From: Massilia sp. YIM B02443
GTDB taxonomy: Bacteria; Pseudomonadota; Gammaproteobacteria; Burkholderiales; Burkholderiaceae_D
Length of the DNA stretch: 64,000 nucleotides
Reading direction: 5' to 3'
NCBI RefSeq assembly: GCF_030411955.1
Contig: NZ_JASNRA010000019.1
Span: forward strand, 1 to 64,000
The position numbers were made by a program, and so were the translations under genes. Below, in pieces: positions 27,720-38,038 of the stretch. The notes under the pieces were generated by a model. It saw nothing but the letters and a program-made list of their open reading frames with translations, did not search any database and was not told the origin of the DNA. Within the stretch, counting starts at the first letter, position 1; every line of letters starts with the position of its first letter.

Positions 27720-29255
27720 TCAGCGCCGTTCGCGCCACCACAACAGCAGCATCGCCGCCGCGAACACCAGCGCGAACGGCAGCACCGGCAGCGGCCGCGT
27801 CGGGCCGTCCGCCGGGCGTTCCAGGGTGCGCGCGGCGTAGCGCATGGTGGCGTCGCGCCGCTGCGCGTCCTGCCACGCGCGCCAGTCGTCCTGCGCATAC
27901 ACGTACAGCGCATGCGCGCCGGCCCTGGCGTCGTTCACCTGCAGCCAGCCGGATTGCTGCGGCCAGAGCGCGACGCACGACACGTCGACGCGATCGGCGC
28001 GGCGCTGCCACGTCGAGGTTTGCTTCAGGTCGGGCAGCACCAGCTCGCCCTCGACGCCGCGCGCGCAGACTTCCAGGCGCTGGCCCGGCAGCGGGATCTC
28101 GCGCGGCGCCAGCCATTCGGTGTCCTGGCGCCGCTCGACGTCCAGGCGGTCGATCACGCCCTGCCACCACAGCGCCAGCGCGCGCGGTTCGGCGATCGCG
28201 TGGCGGTGCCAGTCGGCCACCGCAAGCCAGCCGATGCGGCCCTGCTGCCAGTCGCGCGTCCAGACCATCTTGTCGGAACCTTGCCACGGGCCGGTCTCGC
28301 GCGCCGCCGGCGCCAGGGTGGTCATTGGCATCTCGAGCGGGGCATCGGTCTTGCTGCCAGCCGCCTGGGCGCGCAGCGGCAGCTGCAGCGTGCGCGACCA
28401 CAGGCCCGGATCGTTGGCGTTCGCGCCCAGCACCAAGAGCGGCATTCCCTTCGCCACGCGCTCGAGCAGCGCAGCGCGTTCGCCGGCGGCCATGCGCTCG
28501 AACAAGGCGGCGTCGATCACCATCAGGTTGGGCGTCTTCATTTCTTCGCGCGGGGCCTGGGTGCGCGTCACGTTGCGGCCCAGCTCCACGCGCCAGTCGA
28601 GCAGCGCGCCGCTGCCGGCCAGCAGATCGTTCAGCACGCGCAGGTCGAACGAAGGCGCATTGAAGCGTCCCTCCACCTGCAGCGGCGCCGGCTCGTGCAC
28701 GATGAACGGCACCGGGCCTTCGGCCAGCACCGCGCCGCCTGCATTACGCAGGCGCGCGCGCAGCACCAGGCGCTCGGCCACCGGCGGCGTCCATTCGACG
28801 CTCAGGTCGCCGGCGTTGCGCACCTGCGCCAGCAGTTCGCCATTCTCGGCCAGCAGCTCGAGCTGGGCCGCGCTCTTTTCTTCGCGCGCCACCTTCAGGC
28901 GGAACACGCGGCCCAGCGCCACCTGGCTCGGGAAATCGAGCCGGATCGCCAGCCCGCGCGGGACGCTCCATTCGAGCGGCAGCGCCGGCAGGTCGTCCCA
29001 CTGGGCGCCGCGCAGGCCTTCGCCCAGCACCCTCAACGAGCGCACGCCGTCGAGCGATTCGGGCGCGGTGGAGGCGTCGATGGTGAGCGTGCGCCCGCCC
29101 TCGCCCGGCATGCGCAGGTCGGCCGCGAACAGGCCGAGCGCGCCGGCGGCGACCAGCACCAGCAGCGCATCCAGCCACTTGCGGCGATAGAGATACAGCC
29201 CGGCGCTGGCCAGGCCCGCGACAGCGACAACGGCGATGATCAGGGTCGTGTTCAT
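27720..29255 (-). CDS. membrane protein with GATase-like domain
   Basis: A 511-residue protein, last gene of the TldD/MoxR cluster. It has two N-terminal helices (about 3-20 and 28-45), a beta-rich middle, a segment resembling a class I glutamine-amidotransferase-like fold without evident catalytic Cys (NLMVIDAALFERMAAGERAA; GMPLLVLGANAND), and a C-terminal helix (LPVLPFALVFAAAMLLLWW) followed by Arg. This is the topology of BatA/vWA-associated membrane proteins. The ATG overlaps the upstream stop by 4 bp. No enzyme function can be assigned. Confidence 0.65.
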   Translation of the reverse strand: MNTTLIIAVVAVAGLASAGLYLYRRKWLDALLVLVAAGALGLFAADLRMPGEGGRTLTIDASTAPESLDGVRSLRVLGEGLRGAQWDDLPALPLEWSVPRGLAIRLDFPSQVALGRVFRLKVAREEKSAAQLELLAENGELLAQVRNAGDLSVEWTPPVAERLVLRARLRNAGGAVLAEGPVPFIVHEPAPLQVEGRFNAPSFDLRVLNDLLAGSGALLDWRVELGRNVTRTQAPREEMKTPNLMVIDAALFERMAAGERAALLERVAKGMPLLVLGANANDPGLWSRTLQLPLRAQAAGSKTDAPLEMPMTTLAPAARETGPWQGSDKMVWTRDWQQGRIGWLAVADWHRHAIAEPRALALWWQGVIDRLDVERRQDTEWLAPREIPLPGQRLEVCARGVEGELVLPDLKQTSTWQRRADRVDVSCVALWPQQSGWLQVNDARAGAHALYVYAQDDWRAWQDAQRRDATMRYAARTLERPADGPTRPLPVLPFALVFAAAMLLLWWRERR

Positions 29256-31327
29256 GGCTGGCTTCCGTTCTTGATCCCTTCGCGCCAGGCGCGCTCGAAC
29301 GGCGTCTCGACGGCAGGGCGCGCCTGCAGCAGCACCTGCCCCTGGCCGGCGCCGCCGCGCAGCCAGGCGCGCAGCACCGGTCGGCAGCCGATGCAGCCGT
29401 CCAGCACGTCCTGGATCGAACGCTGCGCCGCCAGGCGCTGTTCGTCGTTCTTGATGCGGGTGCGCACCCAGTCGTTGGCGGTGCGGGTCCACAGCGCCGG
29501 CAACGGACCGTCGCCGGACAGCGCGGCCACCAGCGTGCGCAGCTCTTCCGGCAGCGGCGCGTCCTGGCCGCCCTGCTCGCGGCGGTAGCTGGCCGCGCCC
29601 GCCATGTCGCCGCTCATGCGTTTTTCTTCCGTGATCGGCGGCGGCGTGAAGGCGGCCTTGTGCAGGTAGATGCGCTCGGCCTGCTGCAATTCCTTGATCG
29701 CCTCCAGCGCCTTGAGCTCGGGCGCCAGCGCCAGCTTCGGCTCGATCGCGCGCAGCGCCTTTTCGGCGTCCCACATCGCCACCAGCGCCCGCCGTAGCAC
29801 CTTCTTGGTGCCTTCGTCGTACATGGTCGCGTTCTCGGGTTCGTCGTGGGCGTGGCCGTAGGTGTTCAGGATATGTTCGGTCTCGTTGCGGATGCCGCCC
29901 GTGCGCTTGTTAGGTTCGCCGTGATCGTGGCCGCTGTGGTCGTGGCCATCGTGTTCGTCGTGTTCCTCATGTTCGTCGCTCTTCTTCGCAGCGGCGCTAC
30001 CCTGCGCTTCTTCGCCGAACAGGGTCGATTCCTCGCCCAGGAACTGGCCGTAGCGGCGGCGCAGCGCGCCCTGGTCGTCGGCGATGCGCTCGCTGCGCTC
30101 GCGCGCTTCGCCCTTGCCCATCTTGCCGCGCATGTCGGCGATCAGCTGCTCGGTGTCGATGATGATCTGGCGCTGGCTGCGCAGGCTTTGCGGCTTCACC
30201 AGCGAAGGCATGGCCGCGCTGTCTTCCTCGGCCTCGGCTTCAGGCGCCGGCAGGCGGATGCTGTAGGTGGGCGACTGCACGTGGTGCGCCCTGGCGGCGT
30301 TGTCGCTGGCGCGCACGAAGAAGTACAGCTCGTCACCCGGCTCCATCCCCAGTTCGGCCAGCGACCAGTTCTTGGACCAGTCGCGCCGCTTGGAATTGTT
30401 CGAGGCCGGCAGCGGCATCTCGCGATCGGTGAACTTGACGTTCTCGCCGCTGCCGCGCGCCAGCGTCAGGTGCAGCGTGGCGCGCGCGATCGCGTAGTCG
30501 TCGGTGATGCGCAGCGCCATCGGCACATTGGTCGCGCCTTCGCGCAGGTCGTGCACCATCTGGGGCGGCGCCGTGATCTCGATCTCGGGCGGCGCGTCGG
30601 GAATCACGCGCAGCGCGTGGCGCTCGCCGCGCCAGCGCCACAGCACCGATTCGACCGCGGTCCAGCGCGCGCACTCCGAGCCCGGGGACAGCACCTGGCC
30701 ATTGGCCAGCTCGATCCTGTTCTCTTCAGCAGTTCCGCCTTTCACGCACCAGCTGACCACGGTCTGTTCCGGCACCTGCAGGTCGCCCGGCGCCGATTCC
30801 GACGCCGGCACGCCGGTGTAGGCCGGCGGCGCGACCTTGACCGTCAATTGCGGCGGCACGCCGGCGGCGTTGGCGGTGGCGACCGGGCCGGCGGGCGTGG
30901 CCACGTTGCTTGCCTGTTCGCGGTTGGTGGCGAACCACACCATCGCCGCCAGCGCGGCGCTGATCAGGATGATCGGGTAACCGGCCGAGACATACTGTTT
31001 GACGATGCGGCGCAGCTGCGCCGACGAGATCGCGGCGTCCAGGCGCGTGAACAGGCGCTGTTGCTGCAGACGCGCGACCGGCGTGTCGGCGTTTTCAAGC
31101 AGCGCGGCGCTGTCTTCCATCTCGGGCACGGCGCCGTCCAGCCACGCGGTCCATTCGAAGACGGCGCGGCGGCGCAGCTTGACCCAGTCGAGCGCACACC
31201 ACCCAAGCCAGGCCAGCAGGCCCGGTCCCGATGGAATCGCCAGCCATGGCAGCGCGCCGCCGATCCACAGCGGCAGTCGGCGCAGCTGGGCCGCGCGCCA
31301 CACGCGTTTGGTGATCTCAACGTTCAT
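29252..31327 (-). CDS. DUF4175-like membrane protein with His-rich stretch
   Basis: A 691-residue protein with two or three N-terminal helices (about 16-47 and 120-138), a periplasmic immunoglobulin-like region (PPQLTVKVAPPAYTGVP; DAPPEIEITAPPQMVHDL) and a long helical C-terminal part. Between them, a stretch rich in His, Asp and Glu (DEHEEHDEHDGHDHSGHDHG; DNA 29918-29977) could bind Ni, Zn or Cu. The layout resembles DUF4175 proteins of MoxR-linked operons; that assignment is tentative. It overlaps both neighbours by 4 bp, so it is made with the BatA-like and GATase-like proteins. Confidence 0.6.
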   Translation of the reverse strand: MNVEITKRVWRAAQLRRLPLWIGGALPWLAIPSGPGLLAWLGWCALDWVKLRRRAVFEWTAWLDGAVPEMEDSAALLENADTPVARLQQQRLFTRLDAAISSAQLRRIVKQYVSAGYPIILISAALAAMVWFATNREQASNVATPAGPVATANAAGVPPQLTVKVAPPAYTGVPASESAPGDLQVPEQTVVSWCVKGGTAEENRIELANGQVLSPGSECARWTAVESVLWRWRGERHALRVIPDAPPEIEITAPPQMVHDLREGATNVPMALRITDDYAIARATLHLTLARGSGENVKFTDREMPLPASNNSKRRDWSKNWSLAELGMEPGDELYFFVRASDNAARAHHVQSPTYSIRLPAPEAEAEEDSAAMPSLVKPQSLRSQRQIIIDTEQLIADMRGKMGKGEARERSERIADDQGALRRRYGQFLGEESTLFGEEAQGSAAAKKSDEHEEHDEHDGHDHSGHDHGEPNKRTGGIRNETEHILNTYGHAHDEPENATMYDEGTKKVLRRALVAMWDAEKALRAIEPKLALAPELKALEAIKELQQAERIYLHKAAFTPPPITEEKRMSGDMAGAASYRREQGGQDAPLPEELRTLVAALSGDGPLPALWTRTANDWVRTRIKNDEQRLAAQRSIQDVLDGCIGCRPVLRAWLRGGAGQGQVLLQARPAVETPFERAWREGIKNGSQP

Positions 31328-32313
31328 TGGGCGCCCTTCCTGACATGCGCGAGTATCCTTTCGAGCACGAACAATGCCGCCAGCGCGGCCAACAGGATGT
31401 CGCGCAGGCCGCCGCCCGGGGCCGGCGCGTCGGCCTCTTTCGACGCCGCGAACACCTGCGATTGCAGCGTGTAGGGGCGCGGGCCGACGTGCAGCTGCTG
31501 CCAGTCGTCCAGCAGGCGGCGTGCATTGTCCGCATCGCGCGGCGGCCAGGCGGCGTGGTGCCACAGGCGGCCGCGCGCGCTGTCGGCGTACAGCAGGCCG
31601 CCCAACCTCTGAGCCTTGGCCAGTTCCGGGAAGACGCCTGCATTCGTCACCAGCCACAGCGGCGCCTTCATCGACGCCGGCGGTGCGCCAGGGCGGTCCC
31701 ACACGACCAGCGAGGTGGCAGCGCCGGGCGTGGCGTCGATGACGATTTTTTCGGGGCCGTCCAGCGCCGCGAACATGCGCCGCCACTCGCCGGTGCGCTC
31801 GCTCGCGATGAACACGTGGTGCTCCCTGTTCAAGGCCTTTGCGGGCTGGGTGCGCACTTCGACCTCGCGACCGAACAGCGGTTTAGTAGCCGGCATCGGC
31901 ACGTCGCCCAGCACCAGCAGGCGCGCATCCTTGCGCCACTCGCGTTCGTGCGCATGCACCCAGCCCAGCGCCTGCGCGCCCGGCAGCGTGACGCGTTCGG
32001 CCTGCGCCAGCCCGGCCTCGGCAGCTTGCCGTTCGGCCCAGGCAGCATCCGTACCCTGCGTGACGATCACGGTGTCGCCGCGCGACGGATACACTGGATT
32101 GGCCAGCCACGCGATCAGGCAGGCCAGCAGCAGACAGCGCACCAGCAGCAGCAGCGGATCGCTCCAGCGCCAGACGCGGGTCTGGCGCGGTTCGGCGCGC
32201 GGCAGGAAGCGCGCGGTGGCCATCGGGGCGGCCTTGTTCTCGATGCGCTTGCGGCGGTGCCACCAGACCGGCAGCAGCAGGATCGGCAGCGCGAACCACC
32301 AGAGATTGTTCAT
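31324..32313 (-). CDS. BatA-like membrane protein
   Basis: A 329-residue protein with the N-terminal aerotolerance-regulator (BatA) signature: a first helix (WWFALPILLLPVWWHRR), a dibasic segment, then a second helix (LLLLVRCLLLACLIAWLANP). A soluble GATase-like region follows (ARLLVLGDVPMPATKP; IVIDATPGAATSLVVWDRPG), and a C-terminal helix ends the protein. It lacks an obvious vWA metal site. It starts 4 bp after the DUF58 gene with an AGGTGAGG site and overlaps the next gene by 4 bp. Confidence 0.68.
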   Translation of the reverse strand: MNNLWWFALPILLLPVWWHRRKRIENKAAPMATARFLPRAEPRQTRVWRWSDPLLLLVRCLLLACLIAWLANPVYPSRGDTVIVTQGTDAAWAERQAAEAGLAQAERVTLPGAQALGWVHAHEREWRKDARLLVLGDVPMPATKPLFGREVEVRTQPAKALNREHHVFIASERTGEWRRMFAALDGPEKIVIDATPGAATSLVVWDRPGAPPASMKAPLWLVTNAGVFPELAKAQRLGGLLYADSARGRLWHHAAWPPRDADNARRLLDDWQQLHVGPRPYTLQSQVFAASKEADAPAPGGGLRDILLAALAALFVLERILAHVRKGAQ

Positions 32314-32317
32314 GCCC

Positions 32318-33220
32318 TCACCTTCCTCCGGGGCGGCGCAGCCAGCGCCGCAGCACGTCGCCCGGCGCCTGCTCGATCGCGGCAAGGGTCACCGGCATGT
32401 CGTTCTGGCGCGCTTGCGCCGTCACGGTGGCGAAGTGCGCCTCGCGGTTGCGGCGATAGCCGTCGCGCAGGTCGGAACCGAAGCGGAACACGCCTTCGTC
32501 CTGTTCCGGGTCGCGGTAGGCTTGCGTGTCGGGGAAGCTAGCGTCGATCTCGGCCTGCGTCTGCAGGCCCAGCACGCGCACGTCGTGGCGCATCTGGCGC
32601 AGGCGGGTCAAGGCTTGCGACAGCGGCGATGGCCAGTCGAGCAGGTCGCTGGCGGCGTACACCGCGCTGGGAGAGACCGCGAAATGCAGGCTGGCCTTGA
32701 GCGCGCCGGCGTCGGGCAGCGCGCCGCGCGCCTCGGCCTTCGACAACCGGGCCAGCACGCGCTGCAGCTGGCGCGGTCCGCGCGCGGCCGGCGTGAACGC
32801 GACCTTGCCGTCGCCCAGGATCACCAGCCCGAAGGCGTCGCCCTGGCGCTGCGCGATCGCGGCCACGCAACCGAGCTGGGTGCGCGCGTATGACAACTTG
32901 TCGAGACCGTCGATGCTGCGGCTCGGCTCCGCCATCGAGGCGCTGGCGTCCAGGATCAGCCAGACCGCGACGTGGCTGTCGCGCTCCGCTTCGCGCACGA
33001 AATAGCGGTCGGCGCGCGCGGCCAGTTTCCAGTCGACCCGGCGCCACTCGTCGCCCGGCGCGTAGGCGCGGTATTCCGAGAACTCCACCCCGGCGCCGCG
33101 CTCGCGGCCGGCGTGGATGCCGTGTCCGAGCCCGGCCAGCACGTGGCGGATCACCAGATCGAGTTTGGTGGTGTGCGCAATCAGGGACGCGCTTGCGGAC
33201 ATCGCTGCGGTTGCTGCCAT
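32318..33220 (-). CDS. DUF58 (vWA-like) protein
   Basis: A 300-residue DUF58 protein. The hallmark GVEFSEYRAYAPGDEWRRVDWKLAARADRYFVREAERD (read in two blocks, about residues 45-85) is present, followed by a vWA-like domain with a MIDAS-type start (LILDASASM). DUF58 proteins act next to MoxR ATPases as presumed adaptors or substrates for chaperone-like remodelling. It follows MoxR by 6 bp. The ATG at 33220 is used; a TTG at 33226 and an ATG at 33202 are alternatives. Confidence 0.82.
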   Translation of the reverse strand: MAATAAMSASASLIAHTTKLDLVIRHVLAGLGHGIHAGRERGAGVEFSEYRAYAPGDEWRRVDWKLAARADRYFVREAERDSHVAVWLILDASASMAEPSRSIDGLDKLSYARTQLGCVAAIAQRQGDAFGLVILGDGKVAFTPAARGPRQLQRVLARLSKAEARGALPDAGALKASLHFAVSPSAVYAASDLLDWPSPLSQALTRLRQMRHDVRVLGLQTQAEIDASFPDTQAYRDPEQDEGVFRFGSDLRDGYRRNREAHFATVTAQARQNDMPVTLAAIEQAPGDVLRRWLRRPGGR

Positions 33221-33226
33221 CGCCAA

Positions 33227-34231
<1,005 letters not shown>

Positions 34232-34234
34232 TGC

Positions 34235-34858
34235 TTAAGCTCCCAACGCATATTGAATGATGTTCACCGCGAACCGGGTATTGTCGACCGCCAGGAAGCG
34301 CTTGTTGCGGAAGTCGTAATCCCATTCGCAGCCATAGTCCTTGTTCGAGTACAGCACGCGGATGCGGCCGTTGATCTCGATCGCCTTCAGGTATTCGTGC
34401 ACCAGGTCGTCGCCCCAGCCATTGAGTTCCATCGAGGTGGTGGGCGGACCGTCCTCGAACTTGAAGAAGCACGAATACAGCGGATGATTGTTCGGTATTT
34501 TCTTGAGCGCGTGCAGGCCGAAGATCTTCATCATCTCGGCCTCGAAGGACTTGGCGAACAGGCCGTCGACGTCGTGGTTGCAATCGTCCACGAACACGAA
34601 GCCGCCGCCGCGTACGTACCGTTCGAAGTTGCGCCGCTCTGCAGGCGTGAACTGCACCAGCTTGTGGCCGGCCAGGTAGCAGAACGGCGCCTGCAGCATC
34701 CTGGGGTCGGACAGGGCCACCATCCGCTCGGTGGTGTCGACCCGCAGCGTGGTGTACTCCACCAGAGAGTTCAACACGTTGCTGGGCATGCGTATGTCCA
34801 CGTCCCAGTTGCCCGACTCGTACATCAGGCGCGTGAAATAAAAATCGTAGTTGGCCAT
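34235..34858 (-). CDS. DUF4159 protein
   Basis: A 207-residue protein without signal peptide. Blocks such as FYFTRLMYESGNWDVD, LSDPRMLQAPFCYLAGH, FERYVRGGGFVFVDDCNHD and HPLYSCFFKFEDGPP match DUF4159, a glutamine-amidotransferase-like fold of unknown activity that recurs beside MoxR/DUF58/BatA genes. In many systems it is exported; here no signal is visible in the N-terminal residues. It follows the PmbA-like gene by 25 bp. Confidence 0.78.
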   Translation of the reverse strand: MANYDFYFTRLMYESGNWDVDIRMPSNVLNSLVEYTTLRVDTTERMVALSDPRMLQAPFCYLAGHKLVQFTPAERRNFERYVRGGGFVFVDDCNHDVDGLFAKSFEAEMMKIFGLHALKKIPNNHPLYSCFFKFEDGPPTTSMELNGWGDDLVHEYLKAIEINGRIRVLYSNKDYGCEWDYDFRNKRFLAVDNTRFAVNIIQYALGA

Positions 34859-34883
34859 CCGCGTATTGTGCCCCGTCCTCGCC

Positions 34884-36221
34884 TTATACCGCGTCCGATA
34901 GCGAGGTAAAGTTAAAGTCGCGCACCTTCATCGGCGGCAGCACCATCTGATACGGCACTTCGTCGCCACCGATGACGGTCGGCTTGCCCAGTTCGTCGAT
35001 GTTGTTCAGGATCGTGACCGGGCTCTCGTTGAAACGGAAGTTCTTGAGCGGGTACTTGATCTTGCCGTTCTCGACGTAGAAGGTGCCGTCGCGGGTCAGG
35101 CCCGTGATCAACAGCGACTGCGGATCGACCATGCGGATGTACCAGGTGCGGGTGACCACGATGCCCTTCTTGGTGCCTTCGATCAGCTCTTCCAGCGACT
35201 TGGTGCCGCCCGCCATGATCATGTTGCCGTGGCCGGCCGTGGCCTGCTTGCCGGTCTTCTGGGCCCAGTACGGCGAGTACTCGAGCGAGGCGATGCGGCC
35301 ATCCTTGATCAAGTCGGTCTTGCGGCGCGCCAGCATGGTCTCGCTGTCCCATGGCGACACCGGCACGTCCGGGTTCCACGGGTCGGCCCAGATGTTGACC
35401 TTGCTGTCGAACAGCTTGTCGCCCAGGCGGTTGCCGCCGCCCGGCTTGGCCAGGAAGCTGCGGCCTTCGTCGGCCGAACGGGCGCTGAACGAGGCGAACA
35501 TATTGCCGAGGATTTCGGAGGTGGCCGCCGGCTCCAGGATCACGGTATAGCGGCCCGGTTCCAGCGCGCGCGCGTCGACCGAGCGCAGCGCCTTTTCGAT
35601 CGCCACTTCCGACGCTTCGCGCGCATCGAAGCGCGCCGTGTCGACCGCCGAACGGGTGACCCAGCCCGAACCGCGCCCGTCTTCGGTACGCGCGGTCAGG
35701 GTGTACGACAGATCCGTGAATTCCTGGTGGCCGAACACGCCCTTCGAGTTGGCGATGGTCGAGAAGCGCGTGCTGTCGGTGAAGAAGCCGGCGGTGACCA
35801 GCTTGTTCTTGCGCGCCAGCTCGATGCTGGTCGCCGCCACTTGCGCTCGGAATTCCGGGTCGATGTCGGCGGTGCTTTTCACGAACGTATTGGTGGCGCG
35901 GTATTCCTGCTTGCCGAACGCCGGCACGAACTCGGGATTCTCCGGCGCCAGGCGCGCCAGTTCCTCGGCGCGGCGCACCGCGCGTTCGAGCGACTTGTCG
36001 TCGAACTCGTTGATCACGGCGGTGCCGCTGCGCTTGCCGAAGGCGACGCGCACCATCAGCTGCATGTTCTCGGTCAGGCCGGCGGTCGAGACGCTGTTGC
36101 GCGCGAAGCGCACGTTGCCGACCCGGCTGCCTTCGATGACGACGCTGCATTCGTCGGCCTTCGACAGCGCCAGCACGCGGTCGCACACTTGTTTTGCTTG
36201 TTCCTGGTTCATCGCTTTCAT
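34884..36221 (-). CDS. PmbA/TldE-like protein, copy 1
   Basis: A 445-residue protein of the TldD/PmbA family, non-metal (TldE/PmbA-like) branch: no HExxxH motif, but conserved blocks ECSVVIEGSRVGNVRFARN, GRYTVILEPAATSEIL, NMIMAGGTKSLEELIEGTK and GLTRDGTFYVENGKI. TldD-PmbA pairs form heteromeric proteases that trim unfolded or ribosomally made peptides. It has no signal peptide, while its TldD partner has a Tat signal. GGAG lies close to the ATG at 36221, 10 bp after the tldD-like stop. It is closely related to copy 2 (38039-39373). Confidence 0.83.
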   Translation of the reverse strand: MKAMNQEQAKQVCDRVLALSKADECSVVIEGSRVGNVRFARNSVSTAGLTENMQLMVRVAFGKRSGTAVINEFDDKSLERAVRRAEELARLAPENPEFVPAFGKQEYRATNTFVKSTADIDPEFRAQVAATSIELARKNKLVTAGFFTDSTRFSTIANSKGVFGHQEFTDLSYTLTARTEDGRGSGWVTRSAVDTARFDAREASEVAIEKALRSVDARALEPGRYTVILEPAATSEILGNMFASFSARSADEGRSFLAKPGGGNRLGDKLFDSKVNIWADPWNPDVPVSPWDSETMLARRKTDLIKDGRIASLEYSPYWAQKTGKQATAGHGNMIMAGGTKSLEELIEGTKKGIVVTRTWYIRMVDPQSLLITGLTRDGTFYVENGKIKYPLKNFRFNESPVTILNNIDELGKPTVIGGDEVPYQMVLPPMKVRDFNFTSLSDAV

Positions 36222-36231
36222 CGCCGTCTCC

Positions 36232-37869
36232 TCAGCCGATCTTGCGCGCGGTGTTGATCACATTGATGCCATTGAAGCGCGTGGTGCTCGAGCCGTGTGA
36301 CACGGCGCTGACCTGGCTTGGCTGGCCCTTGCCGTCGAAGAACGAGCCGCCCATGCGCCAATCGCGCTCGTCGCAGATGGCCGAGCAGGCATTCCAGAAT
36401 TCCTGGGTGTTCGACTGGTAGGCCACGTCTTCCAAGGGACCTGCGATCTTGCCGTTCTTGATCTCGTAGAACAGCGTGCCGCCGAACTGGAAGTTGTAGC
36501 GCTGCTGGTCGATCGAGTACGAACCGCGGCCCAGGATGTAGATGCCTTTCTTGACGTCCTTGATCATCTCGTCCGGGGTCAGGCGCGCTTTGCCCGGCTC
36601 CAGCGACACGTTCGGCATGCGCTGGAACTGCACCGTGCTCCAGCTGTCGGCGTACGAGCAGCCGTGTGATTCCTTCTCGCCGATGATGTGGGCCTGGTCG
36701 CGCGTGGCCTGGTAGTTGACCAGCACGCCGTTGCGGATGATGTCCCACTTCCTGGCGGCCACGCCTTCGTCGTCGTAGCCGATCAGGCCGAGCGAACCCG
36801 GGGTGGTACGGTCGGCCACGAAGTTGACGCGCTCGGCGCCGTACTTGAATTTCCTGGTTTGCCACTTGTCGAGCGAAGCGAAGCTGGTGCCGGCGTAGTT
36901 GGCCTCGTAGCCCAGCACGCGATCGAGTTCGGTCGGGTGGCCGACGTTCTCGTGGATCGTCAGGAACAGGTGGTCGGGCGACAGCACCAGGTCGTACTTG
37001 CCCGGCTCGACCGACTTGGCGGTGAGCTTCTCGCGCGCCTGCTTGCCGGCCAGGCGCGCGTCTTCGATGATGTCGTAGGACTTGGTGTACAGCGTGGTGA
37101 CGCCGCCGGCGGCGCGGATCTTGTCCTCGGCGCGCGCATCGAAATATTCATAGCCCATCGACACCGGGGCGCCGAGACCGCCGCGCGAGCGGAACTTGCC
37201 GCTGGCTTTATCAATGGCGGTGGCGTTGATCGGGGCCCACAGGCGGTGGATGTCCTGGTCGATATACGAGCCGTCGGTGGAGGCGAAGTATTTTTGCTGG
37301 TTGATCTGGAACAGCGACGCGGTCATGAAGTTCGCGCCCGCATCCATGCCGGCCTTGTTGGCGGCGATCAGCATCTCGGCCTTGTCCTTGATCGGGACCG
37401 TGCGCCAGTCTTTCTTGAGCGGGGTGGCCCAGGCCACTTCGCCCACGCCTTTTACTGGGGCCAGGCGCACGGGTTCGGTCTGCAGCTTGGCGTTGGCCTT
37501 GGCGATGGCGACGGCCTGGCGCGCGGCGGCGGCGACGCCGTCGGCGGTCATGCTGTTGGTCGAGGCGAAGCCGTAGGCGCCGTTGGCGATCACGCGCACG
37601 CCCACGCCCGACGATTCGGTGTTGTTGATGCTCTCGACGTTGAGGTCGCGCGTGATGATGAACTGGTTCAGGTAGCGGCCGATGCGCACGTCGCAGTAGG
37701 AAGCGCCGGCTTGCGTGGCCGCGCTCATCGCGGTGTCGGCCAGGGCCTTCTTGGCCGCGACCGCCATCGGGTTGAGCAGCTCGTCGGCGGCGATCGCGTT
37801 GCCGAAGACGGGGATCAGCATGGCGCCGGCAGTGCCGGCGCCGATTTGCAGGAATTTACGACGTTCCAT
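36232..37869 (-). CDS. Tat-exported TldD-like metallopeptidase, copy 1
   Basis: A 545-residue TldD-family protein. The N terminus MERRKFLQIGAGTAGA followed by AIAAD is a twin-arginine signal. The metal motif HENVGH (residues 306-311, family HExxxH) is intact, and a late Cys in ICDERDWRMGGS is a candidate fourth ligand by comparison with TldD. E. coli TldD is cytosolic, so export is unusual. It pairs with the PmbA-like gene 10 bp downstream and is a near duplicate of the copy at 39388-41022 (both contain HIIGEKESHGCSYADSW). Confidence 0.85.
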   Translation of the reverse strand: MERRKFLQIGAGTAGAMLIPVFGNAIAADELLNPMAVAAKKALADTAMSAATQAGASYCDVRIGRYLNQFIITRDLNVESINNTESSGVGVRVIANGAYGFASTNSMTADGVAAAARQAVAIAKANAKLQTEPVRLAPVKGVGEVAWATPLKKDWRTVPIKDKAEMLIAANKAGMDAGANFMTASLFQINQQKYFASTDGSYIDQDIHRLWAPINATAIDKASGKFRSRGGLGAPVSMGYEYFDARAEDKIRAAGGVTTLYTKSYDIIEDARLAGKQAREKLTAKSVEPGKYDLVLSPDHLFLTIHENVGHPTELDRVLGYEANYAGTSFASLDKWQTRKFKYGAERVNFVADRTTPGSLGLIGYDDEGVAARKWDIIRNGVLVNYQATRDQAHIIGEKESHGCSYADSWSTVQFQRMPNVSLEPGKARLTPDEMIKDVKKGIYILGRGSYSIDQQRYNFQFGGTLFYEIKNGKIAGPLEDVAYQSNTQEFWNACSAICDERDWRMGGSFFDGKGQPSQVSAVSHGSSTTRFNGINVINTARKIG

Positions 37870-37934
37870 TTTGTGTTATCCGTTTTGTTTACGCTTGCGG
37901 GACGTTGGCGCACGCCCGTATAACCACCCTAAAA

Positions 37935-38024
37935 ACCGTCATCCCCGCGGAGGCGGGGATCCAAGTTCGTAGCGCAGTGGCAGCGCATGCAAACTTGGGT
38001 TCCCGCCTCCGCGGGAACGACGGT
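37935..38024. repeat. REP-like paired palindrome inside operon
   Basis: Left arm ACCGTCATCCCCGCGGAGG and right arm CCTCCGCGGGAACGACGGT are nearly exact inverses, each with its own small hairpin, around a 20-bp centre with CCAAGTT/AACTTGG. It is the second copy of the element at 10441-10540. It fills most of the 169-bp gap between the two tldD/pmbA pairs and could limit read-through or stabilise one part of the message. Confidence 0.7.
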
Positions 38025-38038
38025 CTTGAGGCAGGGGG

